A stretch of DNA of 64,000 nucleotides. It comes from a bacterium (GTDB taxonomy: Bacteria; Verrucomicrobiota; Kiritimatiellia; CAIKKV01; CAITUY01). Shown here piece after piece: positions 53,660-62,382 of the stretch (position 1 is the first letter of the stretch; each line of letters starts with the position of its first letter). Made by a program: the position numbers and the translations under genes. The notes under the pieces were generated by a model. The model saw only the letters and a program-made list of their open reading frames with translations, ran no database searches and had not been told where the DNA came from. Location of the stretch: contig JBAXWB010000017.1 of the NCBI GenBank assembly GCA_037128595.1, positions 1 through 64,000 of the forward strand, in the 5' to 3' direction.

Positions 53660-55525
53660 GTGAAACCTAAACAGAATTTACTCGACAGGATCCGTGAAAA
53701 CGTCCTGATTTTCGATGGCGCGATGGGGACGATGATCTACCAGCGCGGCGTATTTGTGAATGTGTGTTATGACGACTTGAGTCTGACCCAGCCCCAGTTG
53801 ATTCTGGGCATCCACAAGGAATACATCGAAGCCGGGGCAGATGTCATTGAGACCAACACCTTCGGTGCCAACCGCATTAAGCTTGCCGCCTACGGGCTGG
53901 CCGAGCGGGTCGGGGACATGAACCGGGCGGCGGTCCGGTTGGCCCGTGAGGCCGCGGGCGACAGCGTGTATGTGGCCGCCTCGGTGGGTCCCTGTTTTTC
54001 TCCCGAGCAGAAACCAACCCCTCAGCAACTGGTCGACATGGAGGGGGCGTTCGATGAACAGCTTGCCATCCTCGCGGAAGAGGGAATTGACCTGGTGGTG
54101 CTGGAAACATTTTCAGACCTGGCTCAATTGCAGGTGGCGGCGCGTCTGGCCCGCAAACATCATCTGACCGTGCTGGCCTCCTATGTGATTGATCCCCTGA
54201 TCACGGACGCCACCGAGGCGGCCGCCGGGGCGTTTGCCCGCCAGTTGCAGGCTGATCCGAATGTGGACATTGTGGGACTCAACTGCGGTCGCGGTCCGGC
54301 TGATTTGCTGGCGGCGGTCAGAGCGGTAGTCGGAGCCACCACCAAGCCGGTGGTGGTGATGCCCAATGCCGGGGGGCCTCGTGAGGTGGGGGGGCGTATG
54401 CTCTACCTCAACAGTCCTGAATATTTTACCGAATACAGCAAACGCTATGTGGAGCTCGGGGTGCGTGGCGTGGGCGGGTGTTGCGGGACCACTCCCGCCC
54501 ACATCCGTATGGCGGCCCGGGCCATCCGTACCATGAGTGGCGTCAAGCAGTTCATCCACATTTCCTCCGCCCCTGTGGTCGCACCGCTGGGCAAAGAACC
54601 TGTTGCGCCCGTGGTGGTCGTGCCGTTTGCCGAAAAATCCCCCTTTGCGGCAAAACTGGCCGCTGGGAAAAAAGTGACGTCCATCGAGTTACTGCCGCCT
54701 CAGAGCGGGGCCGGGCTGAAAGGGTTTATTGAAAAATGCCGGCTTTGCGAAGAGGCCGGGATTGATGCCATTAACCTGCCGGACGGCCCCCGTGCCAGCG
54801 CCCGAATGTCCGTGATGGCGACGGCGTTTTCGATGATGCAGTCGGTCAAGATTGAGCCGATTCCCCATTATTGCTGTCGTGACCGCAATCTGATCGCCAT
54901 GCAATCGGATTTGCTGGGAGGCTGCGCGCTGGGCCTGAAGACCTTTCTTTTTATCACGGGCGATCCGCCCAAGCTGGGCAATTATCCGGATGCCACCGGC
55001 GTGTTTGATCTGGACGCCATCGGGTTGACCCAGTTGGCCAGCAACTTGAATCGCGGGTTCGATGCCGGCGGGCAATCGATTGGCAAGCCCACGGCCATGG
55101 TGATCGGGGTGGGGGCCAATCCCCTGTCCGTGGAGATGGATCGGGAAATTTTACGGTTCTACGGAAAAATCGATGCGGGTGCAGAGTATGCCATTACCCA
55201 GCCGGTGTTCGATGTGGACGCGTTGCTGCGCTTTCTGGAGCGTGCCAATGCGCATGCCACGCCCATTCCGATCATTGTCGGCATTTATCCGCTCCTGTCG
55301 TTCAAGAATGCCGAGTTCATGAATAATCATGTGCCCGGTGTATCGGTGCCGGAGTCCATCCTGAACCGGATGAGCCTCCGGACGGACAAGGAAGATGCGA
55401 TTAAAGAGGGAATTGAGATCGCCCGCGAAATCCGCGAAAAGATCGGGAATGCCGTGGCCGGATTCCAGGTCTCCGCGCCATTGGGGCGGGTGAATACGGC
55501 CTTATCCGTGTTAGGTGCACAATGA
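53660..55525 (+). CDS. Bifunctional homocysteine S-methyltransferase / methylenetetrahydrofolate reductase
   Basis: A 621-residue protein. Residues 1-300 form a second homocysteine S-methyltransferase domain (LIFDGAMGTMIYQRG, GLNCGRGPADLL, VGGCCGTTPAHI). Residues ~325-615 form a MetF-type flavin-binding barrel (TSIELLPPQSGAGLKGFIEK, FLFITGDPPKLGNYPDA, YAITQPVFDVDALLRFLE). This arrangement resembles the YitJ-like fusions. The first half can methylate homocysteine from other methyl donors; the second makes 5-methyl-THF, the substrate of MetH upstream. A GTG start at 53660 has no clear ribosome site. The stop overlaps dxs by 4 bases. Confidence 0.93.
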   Translation: MKPKQNLLDRIRENVLIFDGAMGTMIYQRGVFVNVCYDDLSLTQPQLILGIHKEYIEAGADVIETNTFGANRIKLAAYGLAERVGDMNRAAVRLAREAAGDSVYVAASVGPCFSPEQKPTPQQLVDMEGAFDEQLAILAEEGIDLVVLETFSDLAQLQVAARLARKHHLTVLASYVIDPLITDATEAAAGAFARQLQADPNVDIVGLNCGRGPADLLAAVRAVVGATTKPVVVMPNAGGPREVGGRMLYLNSPEYFTEYSKRYVELGVRGVGGCCGTTPAHIRMAARAIRTMSGVKQFIHISSAPVVAPLGKEPVAPVVVVPFAEKSPFAAKLAAGKKVTSIELLPPQSGAGLKGFIEKCRLCEEAGIDAINLPDGPRASARMSVMATAFSMMQSVKIEPIPHYCCRDRNLIAMQSDLLGGCALGLKTFLFITGDPPKLGNYPDATGVFDLDAIGLTQLASNLNRGFDAGGQSIGKPTAMVIGVGANPLSVEMDREILRFYGKIDAGAEYAITQPVFDVDALLRFLERANAHATPIPIIVGIYPLLSFKNAEFMNNHVPGVSVPESILNRMSLRTDKEDAIKEGIEIAREIREKIGNAVAGFQVSAPLGRVNTALSVLGAQ

Positions 55526-57393
55526 GTAGTGTGCTTGATAAAATGGACGGGCCGTCGGACGTGAAGGGATTGACTCCTGAAGAAATGACGGTGCTGGCCG
55601 CTGAAATCCGGACGCTCATGATTCAAACCATCAGTAAAACCGGTGGCCATCTGGCCTCCAATCTCGGAATGGTGGAATTGACGTTGGCCCTGCTGAAGGT
55701 ATTCCAGCCCCCGGATGATAAAATCCTGATGGATGTCAGCCATCAGGCCTACGCTTATAAAATCCTGACCGGCCGGAAACATCAGTTCTCAACGCTTCGC
55801 CAATATGGCGGGCTCTCCGGTTTTATGAATCGTAAAGAGAGTCCCTGTGATGCCTTCGGGGCCGGGCATGCCGGCACCGCCTTATCGGCCGCCCTGGGCA
55901 TGGCGGTGGCACGGGACCGCCAGAAGAAATCCCATCATGTGGTGGCCGTGGTGGGGGATGCCGCGCTCGGAGGAGGCTCCTCGTTTGAGGCGCTGAATAA
56001 TATCCAAGGAACCACCGGACGGCTGATTGTGGTGCTAAACGACAACGAGATGTCCATCTCGGCGAATGTCGGTGCCGTATCCCGATACCTCGGTGAGATG
56101 TTGACCAATCCCAGCTACAACAAATGGAAACACTCGATCGAGGGCGTGGTTAAGCGGATGTCGGGGCAGTCGAATGCCTTGAGGCGCCTGTATTACCGGG
56201 TGGAGGAATCGGTCAAAAGCTTGTTCCTTCACAGTGTGCTGTTTGAAGAGTTCGGGTTGCGCTACATTGGGCCGATTGACGGCCATGATTTGACGCGTTT
56301 GGTTTCCGCCCTTGAAATCGCCCGGGATGACATCCGGCCGATCCTGCTGCATGTGGTGACACAGAAGGGACGCGGCTATTCGTTCGCTGAAAAATGTCCA
56401 GAGAATTGGCATGGAATCGGAAATTTCGACGTGGAATCGGGACTACCGGTTACCTGTTCTTCGGCGCCGTCGTACTCCCAGGTTTTCGGGAATACCCTTG
56501 AACGGCTGGCTTCCAACGATCCGGCGATTGTGGCCATTACGGCGGCGATGCGAACCGGGACCGGATTGTCAACCTTCGCGACCCGTTATCCTGACCGGTT
56601 CTTTGATGTGGGGATTTGTGAGGAGCATGCGGTGATTTTCTCCGCCGGCCTGGCCTCACAGGGGATGACTCCGGTGCTCCCCCTGTACTCAACCTTCTCC
56701 CAGCGGGTCGTGGATTATATTCTTCATGATGTATGTCTCCAGAACCTGCCGGTGGTGATTTGTCTGGATCGTGCCGGAATCGTCGGGGACGATGGTCCTA
56801 CCCATCACGGGGTCTATGATCTGGCCTTGATGCGGACATTTCCCGGGTTGACGATCATGCAGCCTGCGGACGGGACTGAGCTGGCGCATATGCTCTATTC
56901 CGCCATTAAGTGGAAGCGTCCCGTGGTCATCCGTTACCCGCGCGGGGTGTGCTCCGGTTATGTGCCGCCGGAAACGTTCGAGGAAGTGATCCCCGGGAAA
57001 GCCCACATTCTCCGGGAAGGCTGGGAAATCCAGATATGGGCATTGGGCGATATGATTCCCGTCGCCATGGCCGCTGCGGACCATCTGGCAACCAAAGGGT
57101 TTTCCGTGGGGGTGGTCAACGCCCGGTTTGTGGTGCCCCTGGATGAGGTCTTGATTGCGGAGCAGAGCAAGAGGGCCCGGGCTTTTGTGACCATTGAAAA
57201 CGGAGTGGCGGCGGGTGGGTTTGGAACTGCGGTGGCTGAAACCCTGGGCAATCTGGGTTATCAGGGCCGGATTATCCGGAACGGGTGGCCGCAGGAGTTT
57301 GTTCCGCATGGCGCTCCCGCCATTTTGCTGGAAAAATACGGACTGACCGCCGCTGCAATTGCGGAGCGGGTAATCCAGGCAATGGATGGGTAA
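55522..57393 (+). CDS. dxs: 1-deoxy-D-xylulose-5-phosphate synthase
   Basis: A 623-residue thiamine-diphosphate enzyme, the first step of the MEP isoprenoid path. Motifs are GAGHAGTALSAALG, the ThDP cofactor motif GDAALGGGSSFEALNNIQGT ... NDNEMSISANVG, CEEHAVIFSAGLASQGM, and DRAGIVGDDGPTHHGVYD. The C-terminal transketolase domain ends with GVAAGGFGTAVAETLG. The gene overlaps the MTHFR fusion by 4 bases, so isoprenoid and methionine genes share an operon. The product is also a precursor for thiamine and pyridoxal. Confidence 0.95.
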   Translation: MSSVLDKMDGPSDVKGLTPEEMTVLAAEIRTLMIQTISKTGGHLASNLGMVELTLALLKVFQPPDDKILMDVSHQAYAYKILTGRKHQFSTLRQYGGLSGFMNRKESPCDAFGAGHAGTALSAALGMAVARDRQKKSHHVVAVVGDAALGGGSSFEALNNIQGTTGRLIVVLNDNEMSISANVGAVSRYLGEMLTNPSYNKWKHSIEGVVKRMSGQSNALRRLYYRVEESVKSLFLHSVLFEEFGLRYIGPIDGHDLTRLVSALEIARDDIRPILLHVVTQKGRGYSFAEKCPENWHGIGNFDVESGLPVTCSSAPSYSQVFGNTLERLASNDPAIVAITAAMRTGTGLSTFATRYPDRFFDVGICEEHAVIFSAGLASQGMTPVLPLYSTFSQRVVDYILHDVCLQNLPVVICLDRAGIVGDDGPTHHGVYDLALMRTFPGLTIMQPADGTELAHMLYSAIKWKRPVVIRYPRGVCSGYVPPETFEEVIPGKAHILREGWEIQIWALGDMIPVAMAAADHLATKGFSVGVVNARFVVPLDEVLIAEQSKRARAFVTIENGVAAGGFGTAVAETLGNLGYQGRIIRNGWPQEFVPHGAPAILLEKYGLTAAAIAERVIQAMDG

Positions 57394-57411
57394 TGAGGAT
57401 TATCAGCTTCC

Positions 57412-58404
57412 ATGCTTCAAAGTAAAATAGTTTTCCTTAAAATCACGGTCATGTTTCTGGTGATGGTGGTGGGCTGGTGGAGTGCGCGCCGTCAGCATTT
57501 GTCGCCCACCTTGACCAAGGCCATGAGTGTGCTGGTGGTGCAATTGACGTTTCCCGCGCTGGTGTTTGTCCAGATGCTCGAAACAGTCAGTATTTCCTCA
57601 TTGCAGCGGGGCTGGTGGATTCCCGTTTTTGCCGGCCTGAGCATCGTGCTGGCGGCATGGGCCGGACGAGGGGCGGTCGGTTTCTTCGGGGTGTCCGCAG
57701 AAAGCCGGAAAACCTTCGTCTTCCTGGTCGCGCTTCCGAACTGGGTTTTCCTGCCATTACCGATTGCGGCGGGCCTGTATGGCGCCGAGGGGGTGCGCTT
57801 CGTTCTGCTCTACAATCTGGGCGCCCAGATTACCCTGTGGACCTATTGCATCCGCCTGCTGAAAGCGGAGGAAGTTGAATCGCAGTCTGCCTGGCGGATG
57901 CTGTTGAGCAATGCCGGAGTGATGGCGACGGTCGCCGGGGTGATCCTGGCCCTTTGCTGGCCCGGGATGACTACGCAGGCAGAGGCCGGTCCGTTCCGGG
58001 GGCTTGCCATTAACGGGGTGCTAGGTGCCCTTAAAATGATCGGAGATTTGACCATTCCGCTTTCGCTGCTGGTGGCGGGGGCCCAATTGGCCGATTTAAT
58101 GAAGACCAGCCAATTTCAGTGGCGACCCTTGATCGGGGTGACGTTGGCCAGGTTGGCGTTGGCTCCGTTTGTGACCCTGTTGGCGCTTAAAGTGGTTACA
58201 ATGCTGGTGGGGGTGCGCCTGACGGAGCTGGAATTCGTGACGTCGACGGTGATTGTGACCATGCCCGTGGCGATCAGCTGTTCCATGTTTGCCGACCATT
58301 ACAATGGAGATCGCGGCCTGACCGCGAGCGCCATCTTTATCACCACCCTGCTCAGTCTGCTCACCGTTCCCGCCGCCGTCTGGTGCTGTCACTGGCTGGT
58401 GTAA
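57412..58404 (+). CDS. Auxin-efflux-carrier (AEC) family permease
   Basis: A 330-residue membrane protein with about ten helices, the first in IVFLKITVMFLVMVVGWW. The family pattern includes MSVLVVQLTFPALVFVQML, VALPNWVFLPLPIAAGLYG (the helix-break NxxFLP region) and TVIVTMPVAISCSMFADHYN. AEC carriers export or import organic acids or amino acids; the substrate here is not predictable. It follows dxs by 18 bases. Confidence 0.9.
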   Translation: MLQSKIVFLKITVMFLVMVVGWWSARRQHLSPTLTKAMSVLVVQLTFPALVFVQMLETVSISSLQRGWWIPVFAGLSIVLAAWAGRGAVGFFGVSAESRKTFVFLVALPNWVFLPLPIAAGLYGAEGVRFVLLYNLGAQITLWTYCIRLLKAEEVESQSAWRMLLSNAGVMATVAGVILALCWPGMTTQAEAGPFRGLAINGVLGALKMIGDLTIPLSLLVAGAQLADLMKTSQFQWRPLIGVTLARLALAPFVTLLALKVVTMLVGVRLTELEFVTSTVIVTMPVAISCSMFADHYNGDRGLTASAIFITTLLSLLTVPAAVWCCHWLV

Positions 58405-58412
58405 TGGCGTGT

Positions 58413-60083
58413 CTACTGGAGCACCGCTCCCGTATTGGCGCTGGTCACCTGCTGGGCGTAACGCTTGAGATAGCCGGTAACGTTCCGGGGGATGAACGGG
58501 ACGGATTCAGCGCGACGGCGATTCAGCTCCTCGTCCGTCACTTCCACTTCGAGTTTATGGCCCGGAATATCCAGGTTGATGATGTCGCCCGGCTTGATCA
58601 GTCCGATGACACCGCCTGCCGCGGCTTCGGGTGACACATGTCCGACGCAGGCACCGCGGGTACCGCCGGAAAAGCGGCCATCGGTGATCAAAGCGACGCT
58701 TTCGCCCAGTCCGGCGCCCATGATGTAAGAGGTGGGGGCCAGCATTTCCTGCATACCGGGGCCGCCACGGGGTCCTTCATACCGGATCACCACGCAGTCG
58801 CCAGCCTTCACCGCGCCCTTGAGAATGCCGGTACAGGCGTCTTCCTGGGATTCAAAAATCACCGCAGGTCCGCGGAACTTCAGCATGGATGCCGCCACCC
58901 CGGCCTTTTTCACCACAGCGCCGTTTTCGGCCAGATTGCCCCACAGGATGGTGAGGCCGCCGTCAGCGGAATAGGGCTTATCGATGGGGCGGATAATGTC
59001 GGCATCCTTGACTTCGGCCCGGGCCACATTCTGCCAGATCGTCTTGCCGGTGACGGTCGGGGCATCCCGGCTGATAATCCCGTGAATGGCGCCAACCGTT
59101 TTGATAATCGCGCTGATCCCGCCGGCCCGATCCACATCTTCCATGTGATAGGGAGAGGAGGGGGATACTTTACAGATATTGGGGCACTTCTGGGAAATCT
59201 GGTTGATCCGGTTGAGGTCATATTTGACCCCAGCCTCATGGGCAATGGCCAGTGCATGAAGCACGGTGTTGGTGCTTCCACCCATGGCCATATCGGTGGC
59301 AAACGCATTATCCAGGGATTTCTCCGTCACAATTTCGCGCGGCAGGGGACCACCGGCTTTAGCCATCTCCACAATGCGGGTGGCGGCCGTGCGGAACAAT
59401 TTTTTGCGGCGCGGGTCAATGGCCAGAATGCTCCCGTTCCCCGGCAGGGCGATGCCGATGGCCTCGCACAGGCAGTTCATGGAGTTGGCGGTGAACATCC
59501 CTGAACAGGAGCCGCACCCGGGACAGGCGTGTTCCTCAAGCGTCTGGAGCGCTTCGTCGTTGATTTTCCCCTGTTTGTGGGCAGACACCCCTTCGAAGAC
59601 GCTGATCAGGTCAATCGCTTTGCCATCGGGCAGCCGGCCTGCCGCCATGGGGCCCCCGCTGACCATGAGGGTGGGAACATTGGCGCGAAGTGCCCCCATG
59701 AGCATGCCGGGCACGATCTTGTCGCAATTCGGGATGCAGATGACGCCGTCAAAGCAGTGGGCCTTGATTACGGATTCCACGCTGTCGGCGATGATTTCCC
59801 GGCTTGGCAGGGAATACTTCATGCCCGTGTGGCCCATGGCGACACCGTCGCAGACCCCAATGGTGTTGAATTCAAAGGGAATGCCCCCGGCTTTCCGGAT
59901 GGCTTTTTTGATGAGTTCCGCCACCTTGTTCAAATGCGCATGGCCAGGAATGATTTCGTTGAATGAGTTGCACACGCCGATAAAGGGCTTGTTGAAATCG
60001 CCTGTTTTGACGATGCCGGTGGCCCGTAGAAGACTGCGATGTGGTGCGCGTTCTGTACCCTGTTTGATCTGGTCGCTATTCAT
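58413..60083 (-). CDS. ilvD: Dihydroxy-acid dehydratase
   Basis: A 556-residue enzyme that dehydrates dihydroxy acids in valine, leucine and isoleucine synthesis. The start ([20 protein letters not shown]) is set by AAAGGGA upstream and agrees with the promoter below. Iron-sulphur cysteines lie in [15 protein letters not shown] and [17 protein letters not shown]. Mg/phosphate motifs [20 protein letters not shown] and [20 protein letters not shown], and [20 protein letters not shown] near the end, are typical. The frame is open to 60248 but the upstream codons are non-coding. It ends 9 bases after the AEC permease gene and is convergent with it. Confidence 0.95.
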   Translation of the reverse strand: MNSDQIKQGTERAPHRSLLRATGIVKTGDFNKPFIGVCNSFNEIIPGHAHLNKVAELIKKAIRKAGGIPFEFNTIGVCDGVAMGHTGMKYSLPSREIIADSVESVIKAHCFDGVICIPNCDKIVPGMLMGALRANVPTLMVSGGPMAAGRLPDGKAIDLISVFEGVSAHKQGKINDEALQTLEEHACPGCGSCSGMFTANSMNCLCEAIGIALPGNGSILAIDPRRKKLFRTAATRIVEMAKAGGPLPREIVTEKSLDNAFATDMAMGGSTNTVLHALAIAHEAGVKYDLNRINQISQKCPNICKVSPSSPYHMEDVDRAGGISAIIKTVGAIHGIISRDAPTVTGKTIWQNVARAEVKDADIIRPIDKPYSADGGLTILWGNLAENGAVVKKAGVAASMLKFRGPAVIFESQEDACTGILKGAVKAGDCVVIRYEGPRGGPGMQEMLAPTSYIMGAGLGESVALITDGRFSGGTRGACVGHVSPEAAAGGVIGLIKPGDIINLDIPGHKLEVEVTDEELNRRRAESVPFIPRNVTGYLKRYAQQVTSANTGAVLQ

Positions 60084-60120
60084 CTTGATGGTCCCTTTCA
60101 TTGTCTCAAATAGGGGGCGG

Positions 60121-60149
60121 ACTATACCTGAGTCCCGGGAGGCTGTCGA
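60121..60149 (-). promoter_or_regulatory. Sigma-70 promoter of ilvD
   Basis: On the minus strand TCGACA (60149-60144, 5 of 6), a 17-base spacer and TATAGT (60126-60121, 5 of 6). Transcription would begin about 30 bases before the ilvD start at 60083. Confidence 0.65.
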
Positions 60150-60170
60150 GGAGGGAAGCGTATTGTGAAG

Positions 60171-60240
60171 TTGACAATCCCCAGGTTTGATTGGAACATC
60201 CCCGCCTTTGTCACACCGGCAAGGGTGTGTTATCGGGGGA
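60171..60240 (+). promoter_or_regulatory. Nested hairpins and possible promoter before the gene at 60264
   Basis: CACACC-GGCAAG-GGTGTG at 60212-60229 is a perfect hairpin. It lies inside the outer pair TCCCCG (60199-60204) and CGGGGGA (60234-60240, one bulged G). TTGACA at 60171-60176 has only a poor -10 (GAACAT at 60194) 17 bases later. A structured leader is possible; no known riboswitch class is recognised. Confidence 0.35.
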
Positions 60241-60263
60241 ATACCCACTAAATGGAGTGAGTC

Positions 60264-60791
60264 ATGATCGAGATAACCGTAAAAGATGTGTGGACTGCGC
60301 TGACGCAGGTCGAAAAGGAAGATGCCTGCCTGGCCTTATTGGAAGGGAAAGACACCTTCAGCCGCGACGCCCTGCCGCGGGTGACCAAGGAACTCGCTGG
60401 TGCGATGAAATTCCGGGAGCCCTTTTTGAAGCGGTTGCCCGTCCAGGAAAAAGTCCGGCACTTGCGTCGGCTGGTCGACAGTCCTACCCTCCGGCATCTC
60501 TGTGATGATTTGCTGAGATCCTGGGTCGTATGCCGGAAGACCCCGATGCTGGTTTGTTTTGTCGAGGCACAGGGATTGAAGCATGTAAATGGCATTATAG
60601 ACGACAGCGTGACTCAGGCTGACCTGAAGTCAGTCACCAAAGGCGTTCGCGCGGTGGTGGCCAAATTCCCGCCGCGGGAAGTCGCCCTGTACATGGGCAT
60701 CATGCTTGCCGCTGGGGGAGATTTCTGGGTGGGACTCGCCGAGGCTGTCGAAAAGGAATTCCCGGCGATGAAGACGGCGTTGAGCCAGTAA
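60264..60791 (+). CDS. Hypothetical protein, 175 aa, all-helical
   Basis: A soluble, mainly helical protein without signal peptide or known motif. The N-terminus is [20 protein letters not shown]; other segments are [20 protein letters not shown] and [17 protein letters not shown]. The ribosome site GGAGTGAG lies just before ATG. It is divergent from ilvD and sits alone, convergent to the DUF4412-like gene. I do not recognise a family. The leader has a strong nested hairpin (60199-60240). Confidence 0.7.
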   Translation: MIEITVKDVWTALTQVEKEDACLALLEGKDTFSRDALPRVTKELAGAMKFREPFLKRLPVQEKVRHLRRLVDSPTLRHLCDDLLRSWVVCRKTPMLVCFVEAQGLKHVNGIIDDSVTQADLKSVTKGVRAVVAKFPPREVALYMGIMLAAGGDFWVGLAEAVEKEFPAMKTALSQ

Positions 60792-60867
60792 TTCAGTAGG
60801 CAGTTAGCAGTGGACATCACTGCCCACCCTGGCCTCCATAGCCTTGGCGACGGAGGCTGCTCACTGC

Positions 60868-61752
60868 TTATTTCGCCTGGTCCATTGCCTGTTTCATAAG
60901 AGCGCCAAAATCGAACGAGGACACCTTTTTCGATTTCGAGTGGCTCTTGGATGGTTCATCCTCATTTCCTGCCGTCATCGGCAGGCTCATTTCCTTATAA
61001 TCAGCAGGAACGTCGAAGGAGACGGTATTGGCTTCAACCGTTTTGATTTCAGTCACTTCCATGCTCGACTTTGAAACGCTGGTTTTTCCCTGACTATCCG
61101 TGGCGGTTTCGACCGAAAGCATTTTCAGGGGGAATCCCTTGACTTTGTTTTTTTCAGCCTGAATCAACTGATCAAGGCTTTCGTTTTTTGTTTTAGGCAC
61201 CTTGCCGACCCAGGCTCCGAGAGCGGCAAGATCCAATTTGGTGGTTGTCCAGGTTTCTTCATCCTTAGAGATGGTGCTTTCGTTTTTAAAGCCCATGACG
61301 GTCATGGACATCCGGTAGGACGTGCGAAGCTTGAAATGGCGGGTCGGGTAGCCCAGTATGGGTTCGCCTGACTCATCCAGTAGCGTTTCGGCCTTCGGGT
61401 CGGTGATTTTCATCTGCATCATGTTTCCCATGGCGCCGGCGATCCCCATCATGGCATCCATATCCCACTTCATGTAAGTTTTGTTTTCGGGCATGACCAT
61501 CAGGAAGGTCTGTCCGTTATCCTTGGTGAGGAGATAGCTGCCTTTCTCGGCGCCGGGGGCCTGGCCTTCAGTGAAGTCGATGCGGGCCTTGCCGGAGTCC
61601 GTCGTCATTTTGACAACGTTGGTCTCCTGTTTTTTCTTGCCATGGCCGCCGCCGGCATCACTGTTTTTAACCGTGATCTGGTATCCTGCAAAGGATTGGC
61701 AAACCCAGGCGGTGGCAAGCAGGGGCACAAGGATTTTCTTGGTGATCAGCAT
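60868..61752 (-). CDS. Secreted DUF4412-like protein
   Basis: A 294-residue protein with signal peptide (MLITKKILVPLLATAWVCQS, cut near FAGY) and AGGAG about 9 bases before the ATG. The mature N-terminus (YQITVKNSDAGGG) is followed by a beta-rich segment typical of DUF4412 (KARIDFTEGQAP, FLMVMPENKTYMKWDMDAMM), a Met-rich patch, and TRHFKLRTSYRMSMTVMGFK. The C-terminal tail is lysine/serine-rich (KSHSKSKKVSSFDFGALMK). Function of the family is unknown; periplasmic location is inferred. Confidence 0.8.
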   Translation of the reverse strand: MLITKKILVPLLATAWVCQSFAGYQITVKNSDAGGGHGKKKQETNVVKMTTDSGKARIDFTEGQAPGAEKGSYLLTKDNGQTFLMVMPENKTYMKWDMDAMMGIAGAMGNMMQMKITDPKAETLLDESGEPILGYPTRHFKLRTSYRMSMTVMGFKNESTISKDEETWTTTKLDLAALGAWVGKVPKTKNESLDQLIQAEKNKVKGFPLKMLSVETATDSQGKTSVSKSSMEVTEIKTVEANTVSFDVPADYKEMSLPMTAGNEDEPSKSHSKSKKVSSFDFGALMKQAMDQAK

Positions 61753-61896
61753 AAATAATATCTCCTGATGAATTAGTTACATGAATAACGGAATTGAATT
61801 TAGCTTAATTACCGCATGTTTGTCCAGCGATGGAATGCCGAATACGTGGAGGGCGGCAATGCCCCTCACACATCATTTGCCCAGTTCCCGTCCGTT

Positions 61897-62358
61897 ATGG
61901 TACTGTTTTTGGCCGTGAAGAACGCCGTTTCATTTTTTGGTCTGCTGCTGATGGCCTTGTGGGTGACTGGTTGCGCCTCGGTCCAGCCGCCCCGCGACAC
62001 GCGTCCGGTCGAGCGGAAACTGCTCACGACGGGGTATTGTCCCTGCGGTGAATGCTGTAGTTGGCACCGGAATTGGCTGATGCGGCCGGTGTATTCGTCG
62101 GGTCCGCTGAAAGGCCGGCGCAAAGAGGTCGGGATTACGGCGAGCGGGGCGAAGGCGCAACGGGGGACCATCGCAGCCGATACCGGGCGTTTTCCATTGG
62201 GAACGGTCATGTATATTGAGGGGTATGGTGCCGGCCGCGTCGAGGATCGGGGCGGGGCCATTACCGGGGAGCATATAGATTTGTTTTTCCCCACTCATCG
62301 CGAGGCCCTGGAGTGGGGCAAACGCGTGAAGCGGGTACGGATTTGGTTTGAAGGATAA
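61897..62358 (+). CDS. Lipoprotein with 3D (MltA/RlpA-like) domain
   Basis: A lipobox LLLMALWVTGC (lipidated Cys) follows a hydrophobic stretch, so this is a lipoprotein. The 3D domain lies at the C-terminus: TIAADTGRFPLGTVMYIEGY, VEDRGGAITGEHIDLFFPTH with the two conserved aspartates. Such domains occur in lytic transglycosylases and septal-ring proteins that act on peptidoglycan. A cysteine-rich segment (YCPCGECCSWHRNW) lies before it. The start is uncertain: ATG at 61897 or GTG at 61915 (MKNAVSFFGLLL) fit the signal better than the first in-frame ATG at 61816. Confidence 0.82.
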   Translation: MVLFLAVKNAVSFFGLLLMALWVTGCASVQPPRDTRPVERKLLTTGYCPCGECCSWHRNWLMRPVYSSGPLKGRRKEVGITASGAKAQRGTIAADTGRFPLGTVMYIEGYGAGRVEDRGGAITGEHIDLFFPTHREALEWGKRVKRVRIWFEG

Positions 62359-62382
62359 ATGACAGCGGAAGGATCGGTTCTT

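Noticed and set aside
58638-60168. Two ~290-codon plus-strand frames
   Set aside because: Antisense of ilvD, whose iron-sulphur motifs are complete.
61816-61896. Extra N-terminal codons of the 3D lipoprotein
   Set aside because: The residues before 61897 do not extend the signal peptide sensibly and the first ATG lacks a ribosome site.
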